DNA of 64,000 bases from Erythrobacter sp. JK5 (GCF_018205975.1 NZ_CP073577.1:1116001-1180000); one strand, 5' to 3'; shown: positions 45,652-56,598, numbered from the stretch's first letter. Made by a program: numbers and translations. The notes: generated from the letters alone by a model not told the origin.

Positions 45652-47052
45652 TCAGCCAAACAGCCCGAACAGCAGGATAACCGTCAAAGCGATCGGGCAG
45701 ACGAACCGCACCAACGCCCGCCACGTCTGATGCAGCCAGCCATCGAGCCCGTTCTCGTCGTCGATCAGACGTGCATCGGCGATCCAGCCGACGAAAATGC
45801 AGGTCAGGATCGCGCCGATCGGCATGAACAGCTTCGCCGTCACTCCGTCGAGCGTGTCGAAGAAATTGGTCTCTGCGAACAGCGGGACGAAGCCGAGCGG
45901 ATAGAACTCCGCCATGTCGTTGAACGACAGCGAAGACAGCACGCCGAGTACCGCCGCGCCCGCGCCGACAATCAACGTTGCGACCATCCGCGGCATCTTG
46001 AACTTCTCGAACACATAGGCCGTCGGCGCTTCGAGCAGCGAGACCGAGCTGGTCAGCGCGGCGAAGAACACCATGGTAAAGAACGCCAGGCCGATCAGCG
46101 AGCCAAACGGCATCGCCTGGAACGCGACCGGAAGCGACTGGAACATCAGCCCCGGACCGGCATTGGTCGGCAGCCCGGCCGCGAAAACGATCGGGAAAAT
46201 GGCAAGACCGGCGAGCAGCGCCACCCCGGTATCCGCACCGGCGATGATCCCCGATGTCTCGCCCAGATTGGTATCGCGGCTGGCGTAGGCGCCATAGGTC
46301 ATCATCCCGGCCACCCCGAGCGACAGCGAAAAGAACGCCTGCCCGACCGCGGCGAGCATCACTTCCCCGGTCAGCTTCGAAAAATCGAAGGTGAAGAGAT
46401 ACGCAACCGCCTGCCCGAAGTTATCGGTAAACGCGCCGTAGACAGTAATGCCGAGAAACAGCAGGAAGAACAGCGGCATGAGATAGACCGCCACCCATTC
46501 GATGCCGCTCGAAACCCCGCGTGCGACGAAGAACATCGTCACCGCGAGAAATCCGAGATTGAGCCCGATCATCAACGAACCATTGCCGAACAGTCCAGGC
46601 ATCAGCGCCTCGATATCCTCTGCCGGACGCCCCTGGAACGCGCCGCCAGTGAGGCCCGTCTGGATCAGGTCGCCCAAAAAGACGCCGATGTAATAGACCA
46701 CCCAGCCGCCGACGACGCAGTAGAAGCTGAGGATCAGGAACGCGGCAAACACGCCCATCGAGGCGAGGATGCTCCAGCCTTCCGGCGCATTGGAATCGCG
46801 CGCGACACGGCGGACGCTTTCGGGCGCATTGGCCTGTCCGTGCCGCCCGATCAGCACTTCGGACAGCAGCACCGGCAAACCGATCAACAGCACGCACAGG
46901 ATATAGAACAGCACGAACGCGCCGCCGCCATTCTCGCCCGCTTCCGCCGGGAATCGCCACATATTGCCGAGGCCGACCGCCGAGCCGACTGCGGCGAGAA
47001 TGAACGCAGTGCGCGACGACCAGTTTTCGTGGCCCGAACCGGTTGCTGCCAT
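45652..47052 (-). CDS. Sodium-dependent neurotransmitter:sodium symporter (NSS) family transporter
   Basis: A 466-residue, twelve-helix transporter. The sodium/substrate site is in helix 1: [40 protein letters not shown] (residues about 11-50), the diagnostic LeuT-fold segment. [15 protein letters not shown] and [18 protein letters not shown] are helices 6 and 8. It probably imports amino acids with Na+; the substrate is not predictable. ATG 47052 gives [11 protein letters not shown]; upstream residues are not conserved. Confidence 0.93.
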   Translation of the reverse strand: MAATGSGHENWSSRTAFILAAVGSAVGLGNMWRFPAEAGENGGGAFVLFYILCVLLIGLPVLLSEVLIGRHGQANAPESVRRVARDSNAPEGWSILASMGVFAAFLILSFYCVVGGWVVYYIGVFLGDLIQTGLTGGAFQGRPAEDIEALMPGLFGNGSLMIGLNLGFLAVTMFFVARGVSSGIEWVAVYLMPLFFLLFLGITVYGAFTDNFGQAVAYLFTFDFSKLTGEVMLAAVGQAFFSLSLGVAGMMTYGAYASRDTNLGETSGIIAGADTGVALLAGLAIFPIVFAAGLPTNAGPGLMFQSLPVAFQAMPFGSLIGLAFFTMVFFAALTSSVSLLEAPTAYVFEKFKMPRMVATLIVGAGAAVLGVLSSLSFNDMAEFYPLGFVPLFAETNFFDTLDGVTAKLFMPIGAILTCIFVGWIADARLIDDENGLDGWLHQTWRALVRFVCPIALTVILLFGLFG

Positions 47053-47184
47053 GATGTGAAAAATCCCTCTTCCCGCGCGCTTCCTGACGCGCCGTCCCAT
47101 ATCATTGCACCCTGCAATGAAAATGCACGCGCGCCAAGGGGCAAGCTTTGCGTTCTCCCCGCGCGGGCGCTAGATGCTGCGCTC

Positions 47185-48057
47185 ATGTCCACCACATTCC
47201 AGCTCGATACGAGTACCAGCCGGGCCAACCCCACACCGGCCCCGATGAAACGCCTCACTGTGCCGCGCATCCGCGCGCGCAAGTCAGACGGCGTGACCGC
47301 CGAACCGCTGGTCATGCTAACCGCCTACACCGCGCGGCAGGCGCAGCTGCTCGACGCGCATTGCGACATGCTGCTGGTGGGGGATTCGCTTGGCCAGGTG
47401 ATCTACGGCCTGCCTTCGACGATCCCGGTTACGCTGGAGATGATGGCGAACCACGGCGCGGCCGTGGTGCGCGGGTCGTACCATTCGGTGGTGATCGTCG
47501 ACATGCCGTTCGGCTCCTACGAAAGCTCGCCCGAACAGGCGTTCGAAAGCGCGGCCTACCTGCTGAAGGAAACCGGCGCTGCGGCAGTCAAGCTCGAAGG
47601 CGGCGAAGCGATGGCGCCGACCGTCGAATTCCTCAATTCGCGCGGCATCCCGGTGATGGGGCATGTCGGACTCACCCCGCAGGCGGTGAACGTGCTGGGT
47701 GGCTATGCCGCGCGCGGGCGATCGGATGCGGAAGCGGACAAGATCGTCAGCGACGCGGTTGCGCTCGATCAGGCGGGCGCGTTTGCGATCGTGATCGAGG
47801 GGGTGGTCGAACCGATCGCGATCGAAGCCACCAAAGCGGTCGGATGCCCGACCATCGGCATCGGAGCCTCGGCACAATGCGACGGACAGGTGCTGGTGAC
47901 CGAGGATATGCTCGGCATGTTCGAGCGGGTGCCGCGCTTCGTGAAGCGCTACGAGGACATCGCCAGCGTCATCGAGAAGACCGTGGCGACCTATGCCGAG
48001 GAAGTGCGCGCGCGCAGTTTCCCTGGCGAAGAACAGACCTACCAGCCCAAGCGCTGA
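47185..48057 (+). CDS. panB: 3-Methyl-2-oxobutanoate hydroxymethyltransferase
   Basis: PanB transfers a formaldehyde unit from methylene-tetrahydrofolate to 2-ketoisovalerate, the first step to pantothenate. The 290-residue protein shows [33 protein letters not shown] (residues about 45-80, Mg-binding), [40 protein letters not shown] and [26 protein letters not shown] (active-site Glu region). Start ATG 47185. It relies on the same precursor as leuA. panC is not in the window. Confidence 0.96.
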   Translation: MSTTFQLDTSTSRANPTPAPMKRLTVPRIRARKSDGVTAEPLVMLTAYTARQAQLLDAHCDMLLVGDSLGQVIYGLPSTIPVTLEMMANHGAAVVRGSYHSVVIVDMPFGSYESSPEQAFESAAYLLKETGAAAVKLEGGEAMAPTVEFLNSRGIPVMGHVGLTPQAVNVLGGYAARGRSDAEADKIVSDAVALDQAGAFAIVIEGVVEPIAIEATKAVGCPTIGIGASAQCDGQVLVTEDMLGMFERVPRFVKRYEDIASVIEKTVATYAEEVRARSFPGEEQTYQPKR

Positions 48058-48084
48058 TCCTCCCGCAACCGAGACCGAACCCCG

Positions 48085-49161
48085 ATGCAAACGCTCCTGC
48101 GCTACTACACCTTTTCGCTCGCCTTCACGGCGGCCTGCTTCGCGCTGGCCGCCTGGTATGGCTGGGTCAGCACGGGTTCGATCGTCGGCATGCTCTCGGT
48201 CCTGTGGATCGTCATCGTCCTATCGATCCTCGAGGTTTCGCTGAGCTTCGACAACGCCGTCGTCAACGCCACCGTGCTGCGCGAGATGGACCCGGTGTGG
48301 CAACAGCGCTTCCTGACGATCGGCATCCTGATCGCGGTGTTCGGGATGCGGATCGTGTTTCCGATCGCGATCGTCTCGATCGCCGCGCAGATCGGGCCGT
48401 GGGATGCGGTGCAGCTTTCGCTCGGCAATCCCGAGGAATACGAACGCATCGTTTCCGGCGCGCATATCGGGATCGCCGGATTCGGCGGCGCATTCCTGGC
48501 GATGGTCGGGCTCACCTTCTTCTTCGACGAGGAGAAGGATGTGCACTGGATCCACGCGCTCGAGCAGTCGATCAATCGCTTTTCGAGCGTGCCGGCAGTC
48601 GAGATCGGGCTGGTCCTGCTGCTGGTCTATGGCGTTTCCACCATGCTCACGCCAGACGACGCGCTGACGTTCCTCACGGCCGGGCTGCTCGGCCTGGTCA
48701 CCTTCATCGGCGTTCACGCGATCGGGGCGATTATCGAACAACGCGAAGCCCGGAAGAAGGCGGCGGGAGAGATCGTGCGATCGGGACTTGGCGGATTCCT
48801 GTATCTCGAGGTGCTCGATGCCAGCTTCAGCTTCGACGGGGTCATCGGTGCGTTCGCGCTGTCCAATAATATGATCGTGATCGCCATCGGCCTGTCGGTG
48901 GGAGCGATGTTCGTGCGCTCGATGACGATCCACCTGGTGCGTACCGGTACGCTCGCTCAATATCGCTATCTCGAACACGGCGCGTTCTGGGCGATCATCG
49001 TCCTCGGTGTGATCATGCTGGTATCGGCGCGGTATCACATCCCGGAAACGATCACCGGGCTGATCGGAGCTGTGCTTATCGGATTGTCGCTGTGGTGGTC
49101 GATCCGCCACAACCGCGCAGAGCGCGCGGCTAATGCGGCTGCGACCGAGCCAGGCGCGTAG
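48085..49161 (+). CDS. DUF475 family integral membrane protein (TerC-like)
   Basis: A 358-residue protein with about nine membrane helices. The family signature is repeated: VLSILEVSLSFDNAVVNATVLREMDPVWQQRFLTIGI (residues about 44-80) and FLYLEVLDASFSFDGVIGAFALSNNMIVIAIGLSVGAM. The intramembrane SFDNA/SFDG acids are shared with TerC and Mn2+ exporters, so metal ion export is a plausible but unproved role. It ends 32 bases inside the convergent BASS transporter gene. Confidence 0.9.
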   Translation: MQTLLRYYTFSLAFTAACFALAAWYGWVSTGSIVGMLSVLWIVIVLSILEVSLSFDNAVVNATVLREMDPVWQQRFLTIGILIAVFGMRIVFPIAIVSIAAQIGPWDAVQLSLGNPEEYERIVSGAHIGIAGFGGAFLAMVGLTFFFDEEKDVHWIHALEQSINRFSSVPAVEIGLVLLLVYGVSTMLTPDDALTFLTAGLLGLVTFIGVHAIGAIIEQREARKKAAGEIVRSGLGGFLYLEVLDASFSFDGVIGAFALSNNMIVIAIGLSVGAMFVRSMTIHLVRTGTLAQYRYLEHGAFWAIIVLGVIMLVSARYHIPETITGLIGAVLIGLSLWWSIRHNRAERAANAAATEPGA

Positions 49162-50097
49162 CGATCGGCGCGGCCCAGACCAGCTGCAGCAGGTGATAGA
49201 GCAGCAGCGGCGCGATCACGAACCCGGCCACCTCCGGCGGAAACAGGATCGCGGCGAGCGGCGCGCCGATCGCGACGCTCTTCTGCGCCCCGGCAAACAG
49301 GAACGCGATCCGGTCGCCGCGCGGATAGCCGCACAGCCCCCGACGCTCCACGCCCCGAACGTGCCGACGATCAGGAACCCGATCACCAGCGCCAGCAGCA
49401 CCGCCCAGTCCGCGGCCGAAAACATCGTCGCCAGCCCCTGCTCGACCGCGCCCGAAAACGCGACGTAGACCGCGATCCCGATCACCATCCGATCGAGCCA
49501 GGCGACCTGCGCCTTGCGGTCTGCCAGCCTGTCGATGGTCCAGCCCTGCACCGCCTGCCCGATCAGGAACGGCAGGATCAGGATCACGCCGATGCGCACG
49601 ATCGTCTCGCTGCCGATATCCACCGCAGTGCCGCCCGCCAGCACCGCAAACAGCGGCGCGGTCACGAATACGCCGGCAATGTTGATCAGCGCGGCCCCGA
49701 CGACTGAAAGCGCCACGTTGCCGCCCGCAAGGCTGGTGTAGGACGTCGCCGACTGGATCGTCGAAGGCAGCGTGCCGAGATAGAGAAAGCCGATCGCGAC
49801 CATCGGCGGGAGCAGGGTCGATCCCAACTTGGCGAAGCCGAAACCTGCCAACGCCATCGCTCCGAACACCCACACGAACAGCGGCAGGAAGAAACGCCAG
49901 TTCGCCAGCCCTCGGGCGATCTCGCTGCGCGGTATGCGCATGCCATTGACGAGGAACAGCAGGAAAATGCCGACGCTCGAGACCGTGCGGGCGGTGTCGC
50001 CCGTGTCGCCCGTCGCAGGGGCCAGCAACGCCAGCAGCGTGGCGGCGATCAGGACCGCGATCATCGGATCGGCGAGCGGGGCGAGACGTGCTGGCAT
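49130..50097 (-). pseudogene. Bile acid:sodium symporter family transporter, broken by a one-base frameshift
   Basis: The first frame reads MPARLAPLADPMIAVLIAAT to GTFGAWSVGG and then becomes nonsense. The proper end (GLCGYPRGDRIAFLFAGAQKSVAIGAPLAAILFPPEVAGFVI, then PIATRLARSQPH) lies in the next frame to 49130. The break is a run of five C on the plus strand (49337-49341); a sixth would give an intact 322-residue, ten-helix BASS/SLC10-like transporter including the conserved DRxxxLFxGxQKS block. This is the same error type as in pstC. Convergent with the DUF475 gene (32-bp overlap). Confidence 0.9.
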
Positions 50098-50144
50098 CGC
50101 CCGCGCCCCTGCCCCTCCTACCGGGAAAAGTCGAGCCGCCGCTT

Positions 50145-51641
50145 TCAGCCGGCTACGAAGTTCCCGGGGCGCAGTTCGCGCAGTCGTGCATCGAAACCGC
50201 GCGCCTCGTCCTCGCGCCCGAGCGCGGCAGCGGCATCGGCGCGCAATGCGATCAGCTTGGGATCGTTGCCCGCACCAAGCGCAATCGCGTGGTCGAGCAG
50301 CACCGCGACGCGCAACCAGTCGTCGGCCTGCGCGCTCCGTTCCGCGAGCATCAGCAGCGCTTCGGCATTGTTGGGTTCGCCAACCACGTGCCGCGCCAGC
50401 AGCGTGTCCGCCGCGGTATCGTCACCATAGGCGCGATAGGCGGCGATGATCTTGCGGGTTAGCGGCCACGGTCGCCGGATGGCGGCAGCAACGCGGTAGC
50501 GTTCGAGCGCGGTTTCAGGATCGCCCCCGGCAAATGCAATGTCCCCGGCAAGCGCGTGCGCATCCGACGAAAGCGGGAAGCGTTGCAAGAGATCGTCAGC
50601 GACGCGGCCGGCTCCGGCAAGATCGCCTGCCGACACGAGGTCGCGCAGCTCTGCGGTCGATTGCGGCAATTCGGCGCGCCCGAAAGGCGTGCTGCCAAGC
50701 ACCGTTAGGCGGACCTGATACGCGCCCGAAGCACGTTCGAACAGGGGTGCCGCCGCGGCTCGATCGCCCAACCGTTCATGCGCGCGGCCGACCAGCATCG
50801 TCAGATAGGGCGAAGCGTCGGGTGAGAGCGCGCGCGCGCCGAAGCGCTCGACCAGTTCCTGGTCGCGTCCGCTGAACCACAGGGCCTGCGCGAGCAGTTC
50901 GAGCACGCGGATATTGCCGGGCTGGCGTTCGTGCAGCGCATCGAGCGTTTCTGCGGCCTTGTCGTTGTTGGCTTGCTGCAGGTCGGTCAAGGCATCGAGC
51001 AGGATCGCCGCCGGGACCCCGCCGCGCCCGCTCATGCCGCTGCGTTCGAGCAGGCTGCGCGCCAGCACCGGGTCCCCGGCACGCGCGGCGAGCACGGCCT
51101 GGAGATAGTAAATGCCCGGATAGGTGCGGTCGATTTCCGCCGCCCGGCGAACGATGGCGAGCATATCCCGGTAGCGACCCAGATCGCCAAGCGTGGCGGC
51201 ATAGTCGACCAGCAGCTCGACATTCGCCGGGTCGGCGGCGACTGCGGATTCGAACCAGGGAATCGCGTCGGCGAGACCGTGCGCATCGCGCACCAGCTGA
51301 GCCCGCAGGAGCAAGGCGGGCGCATAATCGGGACCGAGTTCGAGTGCGTAGTCGGCTGCTTCGAGCGCGGTCAGGTGTTCGCCGCCGCTGAACCGCAATC
51401 GGGCGATGGTCACCCACAGGCCGGGATTGTCCGGCTCGATCGTGCGCGCCTGATCGAGCAGCACGCCCGCATCGTCCAGCCTGCCTTCGCGCATTTCAAA
51501 GCGCGCATCCTCAACCAGCCGGACGAATTCCGCGCTGCCGGATAGGTCCGATGCACTGCTGCGCTCGCCGCCGCCTGAGCAGCCGCACAGCAGCGCCGCA
51601 GCCAGGGCGACTGTGAAGAATGAGCGACCTCGATCAGGCAT
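50145..51641 (-). CDS. TPR-repeat lipoprotein of the PEP-CTERM regulatory cluster
   Basis: A 498-residue exported protein. [25 protein letters not shown] is a lipoprotein signal (lipobox LCGC). The remainder is built of tetratricopeptide helices, e.g. DARFEMREGRLDDAGVLLDQARTIEPDNPGLW and GDPETALERYRVAAA. It overlaps the prsR stop by eight bases, so it belongs to the prsK-prsR operon, where a TPR lipoprotein (PrsT) is commonly found; this one is only about half the usual PrsT size and is not named as such. Confidence 0.85.
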   Translation of the reverse strand: MPDRGRSFFTVALAAALLCGCSGGGERSSASDLSGSAEFVRLVEDARFEMREGRLDDAGVLLDQARTIEPDNPGLWVTIARLRFSGGEHLTALEAADYALELGPDYAPALLLRAQLVRDAHGLADAIPWFESAVAADPANVELLVDYAATLGDLGRYRDMLAIVRRAAEIDRTYPGIYYLQAVLAARAGDPVLARSLLERSGMSGRGGVPAAILLDALTDLQQANNDKAAETLDALHERQPGNIRVLELLAQALWFSGRDQELVERFGARALSPDASPYLTMLVGRAHERLGDRAAAAPLFERASGAYQVRLTVLGSTPFGRAELPQSTAELRDLVSAGDLAGAGRVADDLLQRFPLSSDAHALAGDIAFAGGDPETALERYRVAAAIRRPWPLTRKIIAAYRAYGDDTAADTLLARHVVGEPNNAEALLMLAERSAQADDWLRVAVLLDHAIALGAGNDPKLIALRADAAAALGREDEARGFDARLRELRPGNFVAG

Positions 51642-52998
51642 GCAGGTCGTATTGCTTGAGCAGGTCGTAAAGCGTCGGGCGGCTGATCCCGAGCATTTTT
51701 GCGGTGCTGGAAATGTTGCCTTCGCTGCGCGCGAGCGCGTGGCGGATGACGCGCCGGTCCGATTGTTCGCGTGCCGCCTTCAGATTGAGCACGTCGGACG
51801 GCTCCTCGTCGTTTTGACCCAGATCGAGATCGTCCGCGCTCACCAGCTTGCCTTCCGCCATGATGACAGCGCGCTTCACCCGGTTTTCCAGCTCGCGGAC
51901 ATTTCCCGGCCAATCGTGCGAATCGATCACGGCCAACGCATCGGGGCCGAAACCGGTCACCGCAGGGTTCATCTCGGCAGAAAACCGCTTGAGGAAAGCC
52001 TTCGCCAGCAGCACCGCATCGCCGTGGCGTTCGGCCAGCGTCGGGATCCGCACCACGATCTCGGCAAGCCGGTAGAACAGGTCTTCGCGGAAGGTCCCTT
52101 CACCGATCATTTTTTCGAGATCCTGGTGCGTCGCGCACACGATCCTGGTGTCGACCGCGATACTCTTGCGCCCGCCGATCCGTTCGATCGTGCGTTCCTG
52201 CAGAAACCGCAGCAGCTTGACCTGCAAGGGCAGCGGGATGTCGCCGACCTCGTCGAGGAACAGCGTGCCGCCATGCGCGCTTTCGATCTTGCCCTCGGTG
52301 GTCTTCACCGCGCCGGTGAACGCGCCCTTCTCGTGGCCGAACAGCTCGCTTTCGAGCAGGTTTTCGGGGATCGCGGCGCAATTGATCGCCACGAACGGGC
52401 CATCGCCGCGATCGCTCGAATCGTGCAGGCCCTGCGCCAGCAATTCCTTGCCCGTCCCGCTTGCGCCGAGCAGCATCACCGAAACGCTGGTGCAGGCGAC
52501 CCGCTCGATCGTGCGGGCGACCTTGACCATCTCGGGCGCGCCGGTAATCAGGCGCCCGAGCACGGTCTTGTCCTCGCTGGCATGCGCGACAAGCCGACGG
52601 TTCTCGCTTTCGATCGCGTGGAGATTGAAGGCCCGGCGGACGATCAGGCCAAGCGCCTCGATATCGAGCGGTTTCTGGTAGAAATCGTACGCCCCGCGCT
52701 CGATAGCCCTGAGCGCGCTTTCGCGAGCGCCATGGCCGCTGGCGACGATCACCTTGGTGTCGGGCTTCAGCTCCATGATCGTGTCCAGCACCGCGAAGCC
52801 CTCGGTCGTGCCGTCGGGGTCGGGGGGCAGGCCGAGATCGAGCGTCACCACCGCCGGTGCCTCGCTGCGCAACGCCGCGATCGCACTGTCGCGGTCACCC
52901 GCGATCACCACTTCAAAATCGTCATACGCCCATTTGAGCTGCGCCTGCAGCCCTTCGTCGTCTTCGATCACGAGCAAAGTCGGTTTTTTGTCAGCCAT
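51634..52998 (-). CDS. prsR: PEP-CTERM-associated sigma-54 response regulator PrsR
   Basis: A 454-residue NtrC-type activator. Receiver: [18 protein letters not shown], phospho-Asp in [18 protein letters not shown], Lys in FYQKPLDI. The AAA+ domain has Walker [16 protein letters not shown], the sigma-54-contacting GAFTGA loop ([10 protein letters not shown]), Walker [11 protein letters not shown] and the arginine finger [10 protein letters not shown] Fis-type helix-turn-helix ends it ([25 protein letters not shown]). The spaced PDPDGT insert in the receiver is typical of PrsR. Its A overlaps the prsK stop. Confidence 0.93.
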   Translation of the reverse strand: MADKKPTLLVIEDDEGLQAQLKWAYDDFEVVIAGDRDSAIAALRSEAPAVVTLDLGLPPDPDGTTEGFAVLDTIMELKPDTKVIVASGHGARESALRAIERGAYDFYQKPLDIEALGLIVRRAFNLHAIESENRRLVAHASEDKTVLGRLITGAPEMVKVARTIERVACTSVSVMLLGASGTGKELLAQGLHDSSDRGDGPFVAINCAAIPENLLESELFGHEKGAFTGAVKTTEGKIESAHGGTLFLDEVGDIPLPLQVKLLRFLQERTIERIGGRKSIAVDTRIVCATHQDLEKMIGEGTFREDLFYRLAEIVVRIPTLAERHGDAVLLAKAFLKRFSAEMNPAVTGFGPDALAVIDSHDWPGNVRELENRVKRAVIMAEGKLVSADDLDLGQNDEEPSDVLNLKAAREQSDRRVIRHALARSEGNISSTAKMLGISRPTLYDLLKQYDLHA

Positions 52999-55136
52999 CA
53001 GGCGACCTCATCGGTTTCGGAGTTGGTTTCGGGTTGCGTTGCTGTCGCACCGGCCAGCAAGCGGGCGGCCTCGGGAACCGGCAGGGTCACGCTGAACCGG
53101 GTGCCCACGCCTTCGCGCGATTCGACCTGCAATCTGCCGCCCATCGCTTTGATCATCTCGCGCGCTTCGAACGCGCCGATCCCGAAGCCGCCTTCCTTCG
53201 AAGATACGAACGGTTTGAACAGGCCGCTGCGGACGAACTCGGGCGACATTCCGCGCCCGGAATCGATGATCTCGATCTCGCCGGTGAGCCCGTCCTGCGC
53301 GATGTGGAGACAGACCGGAACGTCGGCTTCGCTCGCATCGATGGCGTTCTGGACCAGGTGGATCAGCGCCTGTTCGAGCGCTTCGGGATTGGCGACGACC
53401 AAGACGGGATCGTTGCGCGCCAGGGTGACGGGATGCAGCCGCTTGAAGCGGTCGCAGATGCTCGCCGCGAGCGCCGACAGTTCGACCTCGCGCACCTGCT
53501 GGGCGTGCCCCGGACCATAACGCCCGAGCCGTTCAAGCAGGGCCGTCAGCTTTTCCGATGATTTGCGCAGAGTGACCAGCATATCGGCACGGAAATCGGG
53601 ATTGTCGGCATGCTTCTGCGCGTTGGCGGACAGCAGCGAAAGCTGGCTCGCAAGGTTCTTGATATCGTGCATCACGAACGCCATCCGGCGGTTGAACTCG
53701 TCGAACCGGCTCGCATCCATCAGCGCCTGCTGCCCCGATTGTTCCGCCAGATAGCTTGCCAGCTGCTGGCCGACGACGCGCAGCAGATCGAAATCTTCCC
53801 AGTCCAGCCGGCGCTCGATCCGCGGACGGGCGAGGATGATCGTGCCGACCAGACGATCGAAATGGATCAGCGGCACCAGCGCCCACGCGTCCTCCGCCTC
53901 GACCAGCCAAGCCGGAACATTCGCGACTTCGCCATGATGATCGGTCCCAGCGCGCACCTCGTCGAGATCGACGATGAAACTGTGCTGCTCGAGCAGACCG
54001 GACAGCGCGTATTCGGCCGCGATTCCCGGCACTTCGATCATCGGCCAGTTCCAGCGCGCCGACAGTTCCAGCTGCGCCTCCTCGTTCGGCACCAGCAGCA
54101 GTCCGGCCGGACTGTCGGTGATGTCGGCTACTGCCTTGACCGCGCGCTCGTGAAAGCTGGGGCTGGCGCTTGTCCCCAGACCGATCGTCCGGGTGAACCG
54201 CAGCCATTCCTCGCGATAGTCGTAGCGATGCTGGAACAGATGCTTGGTCGCCGTCACCTTGAACCAGCCGCGCACCCTTCCCGATGGCAGGAACGCGATC
54301 GCCGCCAGGATAGCGCCGACCAGGAAGATCATCTGGCTGGCGCGCGCGATGTCTTCTCCAAGCGCTTCGAGCGACCGCGTCACCAGCAGCATGACCAGCA
54401 GATAGCTGCCGATCACCAGCAGCGAGAGCGTCTGGAACGTCACGGCCCGCGACGGCCGGAATTGCATGCCCGCCCCGGCCTCGTTCGATCCGAAAGCGAG
54501 CAGACCGATCATCGCACCGGTCACGAGGCCGCGCGCAGCCAACAGCGCTTCGGGTTCCTCTCCACTCAGATAGGCGATGGTGTAGAGATTGAGATCGTAG
54601 GCGAAAATGCCCGCCAGCCCGATCCCGCTCCAGCGCAGGATTCGCCGCGAGGAGGGAGCCGCTCCGGCATACAGGTTGTGGAGCAGCACGAGCGCCCCGA
54701 TTGCGACCAGCATGTGGAGGACGGCGGACACCTCGAAAGAGAGCTGCGCGATCTCCGGGAACCCGGAGAAGCGACCGTCGAAGATCAGCAGGATCGGATG
54801 CATCAGCTCGACCAGGACGAGCGTAACGACGACTGGACGGGTGGGCTTGAGGCTTTCGTCCCGTCCGTCGGCAGAGAACAGACAGAAAATGACCACCACG
54901 AGCACGACGTTGCGCGAGGTTTCGGCCAGCGCCACGGCCGCTTCGTCGCCGCCGATCGACGCAACGAGGCTGCACCACAGCGCGGTCAGGCCGCACGCGG
55001 CGAGCACCGCCAGGCGATCCGGGCGGGCGCGGTCGCCGAAGCGCCAGATCCACAGCCCCGCCCCGGCGCTGAGGACTGCCCCCGCCAGAAAGCCCGCAAG
55101 CGCGGCGTAGATGGCCAGGATCGACACGCCGGGCAT
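52998..55136 (-). CDS. prsK: PEP-CTERM-associated histidine kinase PrsK
   Basis: A 712-residue sensor kinase. About nine N-terminal membrane helices (VSILAIYAALAGFLAGAVLSAG to AAIAFLPSG) precede a GAF-like region (residues about 310-460). The kinase core has FVMHDIKNLASQLSLLSANAQ with the phosphorylated His, ALIHLVQNAIDAS, DSGRGMSPEFVRSGLFKPFVSS and GFGIGAFEAREMIKAMGG. ATG 55136 shares its A with the sugar-transferase stop. It phosphorylates PrsR, which with sigma-54 controls exopolysaccharide and PEP-CTERM protein genes. Confidence 0.93.
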   Translation of the reverse strand: MPGVSILAIYAALAGFLAGAVLSAGAGLWIWRFGDRARPDRLAVLAACGLTALWCSLVASIGGDEAAVALAETSRNVVLVVVIFCLFSADGRDESLKPTRPVVVTLVLVELMHPILLIFDGRFSGFPEIAQLSFEVSAVLHMLVAIGALVLLHNLYAGAAPSSRRILRWSGIGLAGIFAYDLNLYTIAYLSGEEPEALLAARGLVTGAMIGLLAFGSNEAGAGMQFRPSRAVTFQTLSLLVIGSYLLVMLLVTRSLEALGEDIARASQMIFLVGAILAAIAFLPSGRVRGWFKVTATKHLFQHRYDYREEWLRFTRTIGLGTSASPSFHERAVKAVADITDSPAGLLLVPNEEAQLELSARWNWPMIEVPGIAAEYALSGLLEQHSFIVDLDEVRAGTDHHGEVANVPAWLVEAEDAWALVPLIHFDRLVGTIILARPRIERRLDWEDFDLLRVVGQQLASYLAEQSGQQALMDASRFDEFNRRMAFVMHDIKNLASQLSLLSANAQKHADNPDFRADMLVTLRKSSEKLTALLERLGRYGPGHAQQVREVELSALAASICDRFKRLHPVTLARNDPVLVVANPEALEQALIHLVQNAIDASEADVPVCLHIAQDGLTGEIEIIDSGRGMSPEFVRSGLFKPFVSSKEGGFGIGAFEAREMIKAMGGRLQVESREGVGTRFSVTLPVPEAARLLAGATATQPETNSETDEVA

Positions 55137-56521
55137 CAGCGGGCGCCTTCCGGCCAGAGGATCACCCGGACCGTCTGGAGCAGGATCACGAAGTCGAGAA
55201 ACGGTGTGTAATTCTTTGCATAATAGAGATCGTATTCGAGCTTCTTGCGGCTGTCCTCGGTCGACGCGCCATAGGGATAATTGATCTGCGCCCAGCCGGT
55301 GATGCCGGGCTTCACCATGTGGCGCTCGCCGTAGAACGGAATCTCGCTTTGCAGATCGTCGACGAAATCGGGAACTTCCGGACGCGGCCCGACGAAGCTC
55401 ATCTGCCCCATGAGCACGCTCCATGTTTGGGGCAGCTCGTCGATCCGGACCTTGCGAATAAAGCGACCGATGCGAGTGATGCGCGGGTCGTTTTCCTCGG
55501 CCCACTTCGATCCGTCCTTTTCGGCGTCGGTGCGCATCGAACGCAGCTTGATGAGATGAAAGGGCTCGCCATACAGGCCGACGCGTTTCTGCCGAAAGAA
55601 GGCTGGTCCCTTGCTGTCGAGCTTCACCAGCAGCGCGAAGATCGCGATGATCGGGAACGTCAGCAGCAGCAGCAGCAGGCTCGCGACGATGTCGAACACG
55701 CGTTTCATTGCGCTCGAGAACATGCGCCCGCTGGAAAACCCGTCCGAAAAGATCAGCCAGCTGGGGTTGACCGTGTCGAGATCGACCCGCCCGGTCTCGC
55801 GTTCGATGAAGCTGGAGAAATCGTTGACGTGCACGCCCTTGGTCTTGATCCGCAGGAGGTCGCTCAAGGGCAGCGAATTGCGCCGTTCCTGCAACGCCAG
55901 CACCACCTCGCTGACGCCGAGGTTCTCGACGAAGCGGCCGAGATCATGGATCGCCTCGCGCGGGATCGCTTCTTCGACCACGCGTTCGGGTTCGCTCATC
56001 GCGATATAGGAAGCGATGGCAAAGCCGCTTTCCGGCCGGTCGGCGAGCTCGCGCAGGCGCTGCGCCCGGTCGCCAGCACCAAGCACCATCACCCGCCGTC
56101 GAAAGGCGGAGGACCCGATGAAGGAGTTGAGCAGCAACCGGTCGACAACCAGCACCAGCACCGCGAAGCCCATCGCGTAGAGCAGGGTCGAGCGCCAGAA
56201 GTTCTCACCTCCGATGAGGAAATCGATGAACGCCAGAGCGATGATCCCGAGGCTGATCGCCACCAGCAGGCGCGCACCGGCAAACCGCAGGCTGCGCAGG
56301 GCATTGGGTCCGTACACGCCGACCGCAACCATTGCGAGCCACACGACCGCAGCCGAACCCATCAGCGGTAGCCACCGATCCGACAGCATGCCTGGGTCAG
56401 TCGCGATCTGAGTTGCGCGCAGCTGCCACGCGAGCTCGCCCGCCAGCATCAGCAAGCCGAAATCCAGCAGGCCGAGCAGAAGAACGGCATGCGGGATGTA
56501 ATGCTTGAAGAGACGGATCAT
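55136..56521 (-). CDS. XrtA/PEP-CTERM-system sugar transferase (TIGR03013 type)
   Basis: A 461-residue polyprenyl-phosphate sugar-1-phosphate transferase. Five N-terminal membrane helices, a Rossmann-like middle (RRVMVLGAGDRAQRLRELADRP), and the catalytic C-terminal domain: SAMKRVFDIVASLLLLLLTFPI, KRVGLYGEPFHLIKLRSMRTDAEKDGSKWA, RIGRFIRKVRIDELPQTWSVLMGQMSFVGPRPEVPDFV. It puts the first sugar onto undecaprenyl phosphate for an exopolysaccharide. Being first in the prsK-prsR operon it marks the gene cluster as XrtA-related, though xrtA itself is outside this window. Confidence 0.93.
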   Translation of the reverse strand: MIRLFKHYIPHAVLLLGLLDFGLLMLAGELAWQLRATQIATDPGMLSDRWLPLMGSAAVVWLAMVAVGVYGPNALRSLRFAGARLLVAISLGIIALAFIDFLIGGENFWRSTLLYAMGFAVLVLVVDRLLLNSFIGSSAFRRRVMVLGAGDRAQRLRELADRPESGFAIASYIAMSEPERVVEEAIPREAIHDLGRFVENLGVSEVVLALQERRNSLPLSDLLRIKTKGVHVNDFSSFIERETGRVDLDTVNPSWLIFSDGFSSGRMFSSAMKRVFDIVASLLLLLLTFPIIAIFALLVKLDSKGPAFFRQKRVGLYGEPFHLIKLRSMRTDAEKDGSKWAEENDPRITRIGRFIRKVRIDELPQTWSVLMGQMSFVGPRPEVPDFVDDLQSEIPFYGERHMVKPGITGWAQINYPYGASTEDSRKKLEYDLYYAKNYTPFLDFVILLQTVRVILWPEGAR

Positions 56522-56587
56522 CGCGTCGGCGCTTTGCTCGCAAGGGGAACACTGGCGCCGGCAATAGGCCTCAGAAATTAAGTGTCG

Positions 56588-56598
56588 GTAAACTTTAC
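56588..56598. promoter_or_regulatory. Palindrome upstream of the sugar-transferase operon
   Basis: GTAAA-C-TTTAC sits about 70 bases upstream of the operon start and is flanked by TGTCG on one side (TGTCGGTAAACTTTACAG). It is a candidate PEP-CTERM box, the element bound under PrsR control. I could not find a convincing -24/-12 sigma-54 promoter in the remaining bases. Confidence 0.4.

Noticed and set aside
45265..47184. Long plus-strand upstream extension of panB (antisense to the NSS transporter)
   Set aside because: The conserved PanB sequence starts at 47185; the extension is antisense sequence of a real transporter gene.
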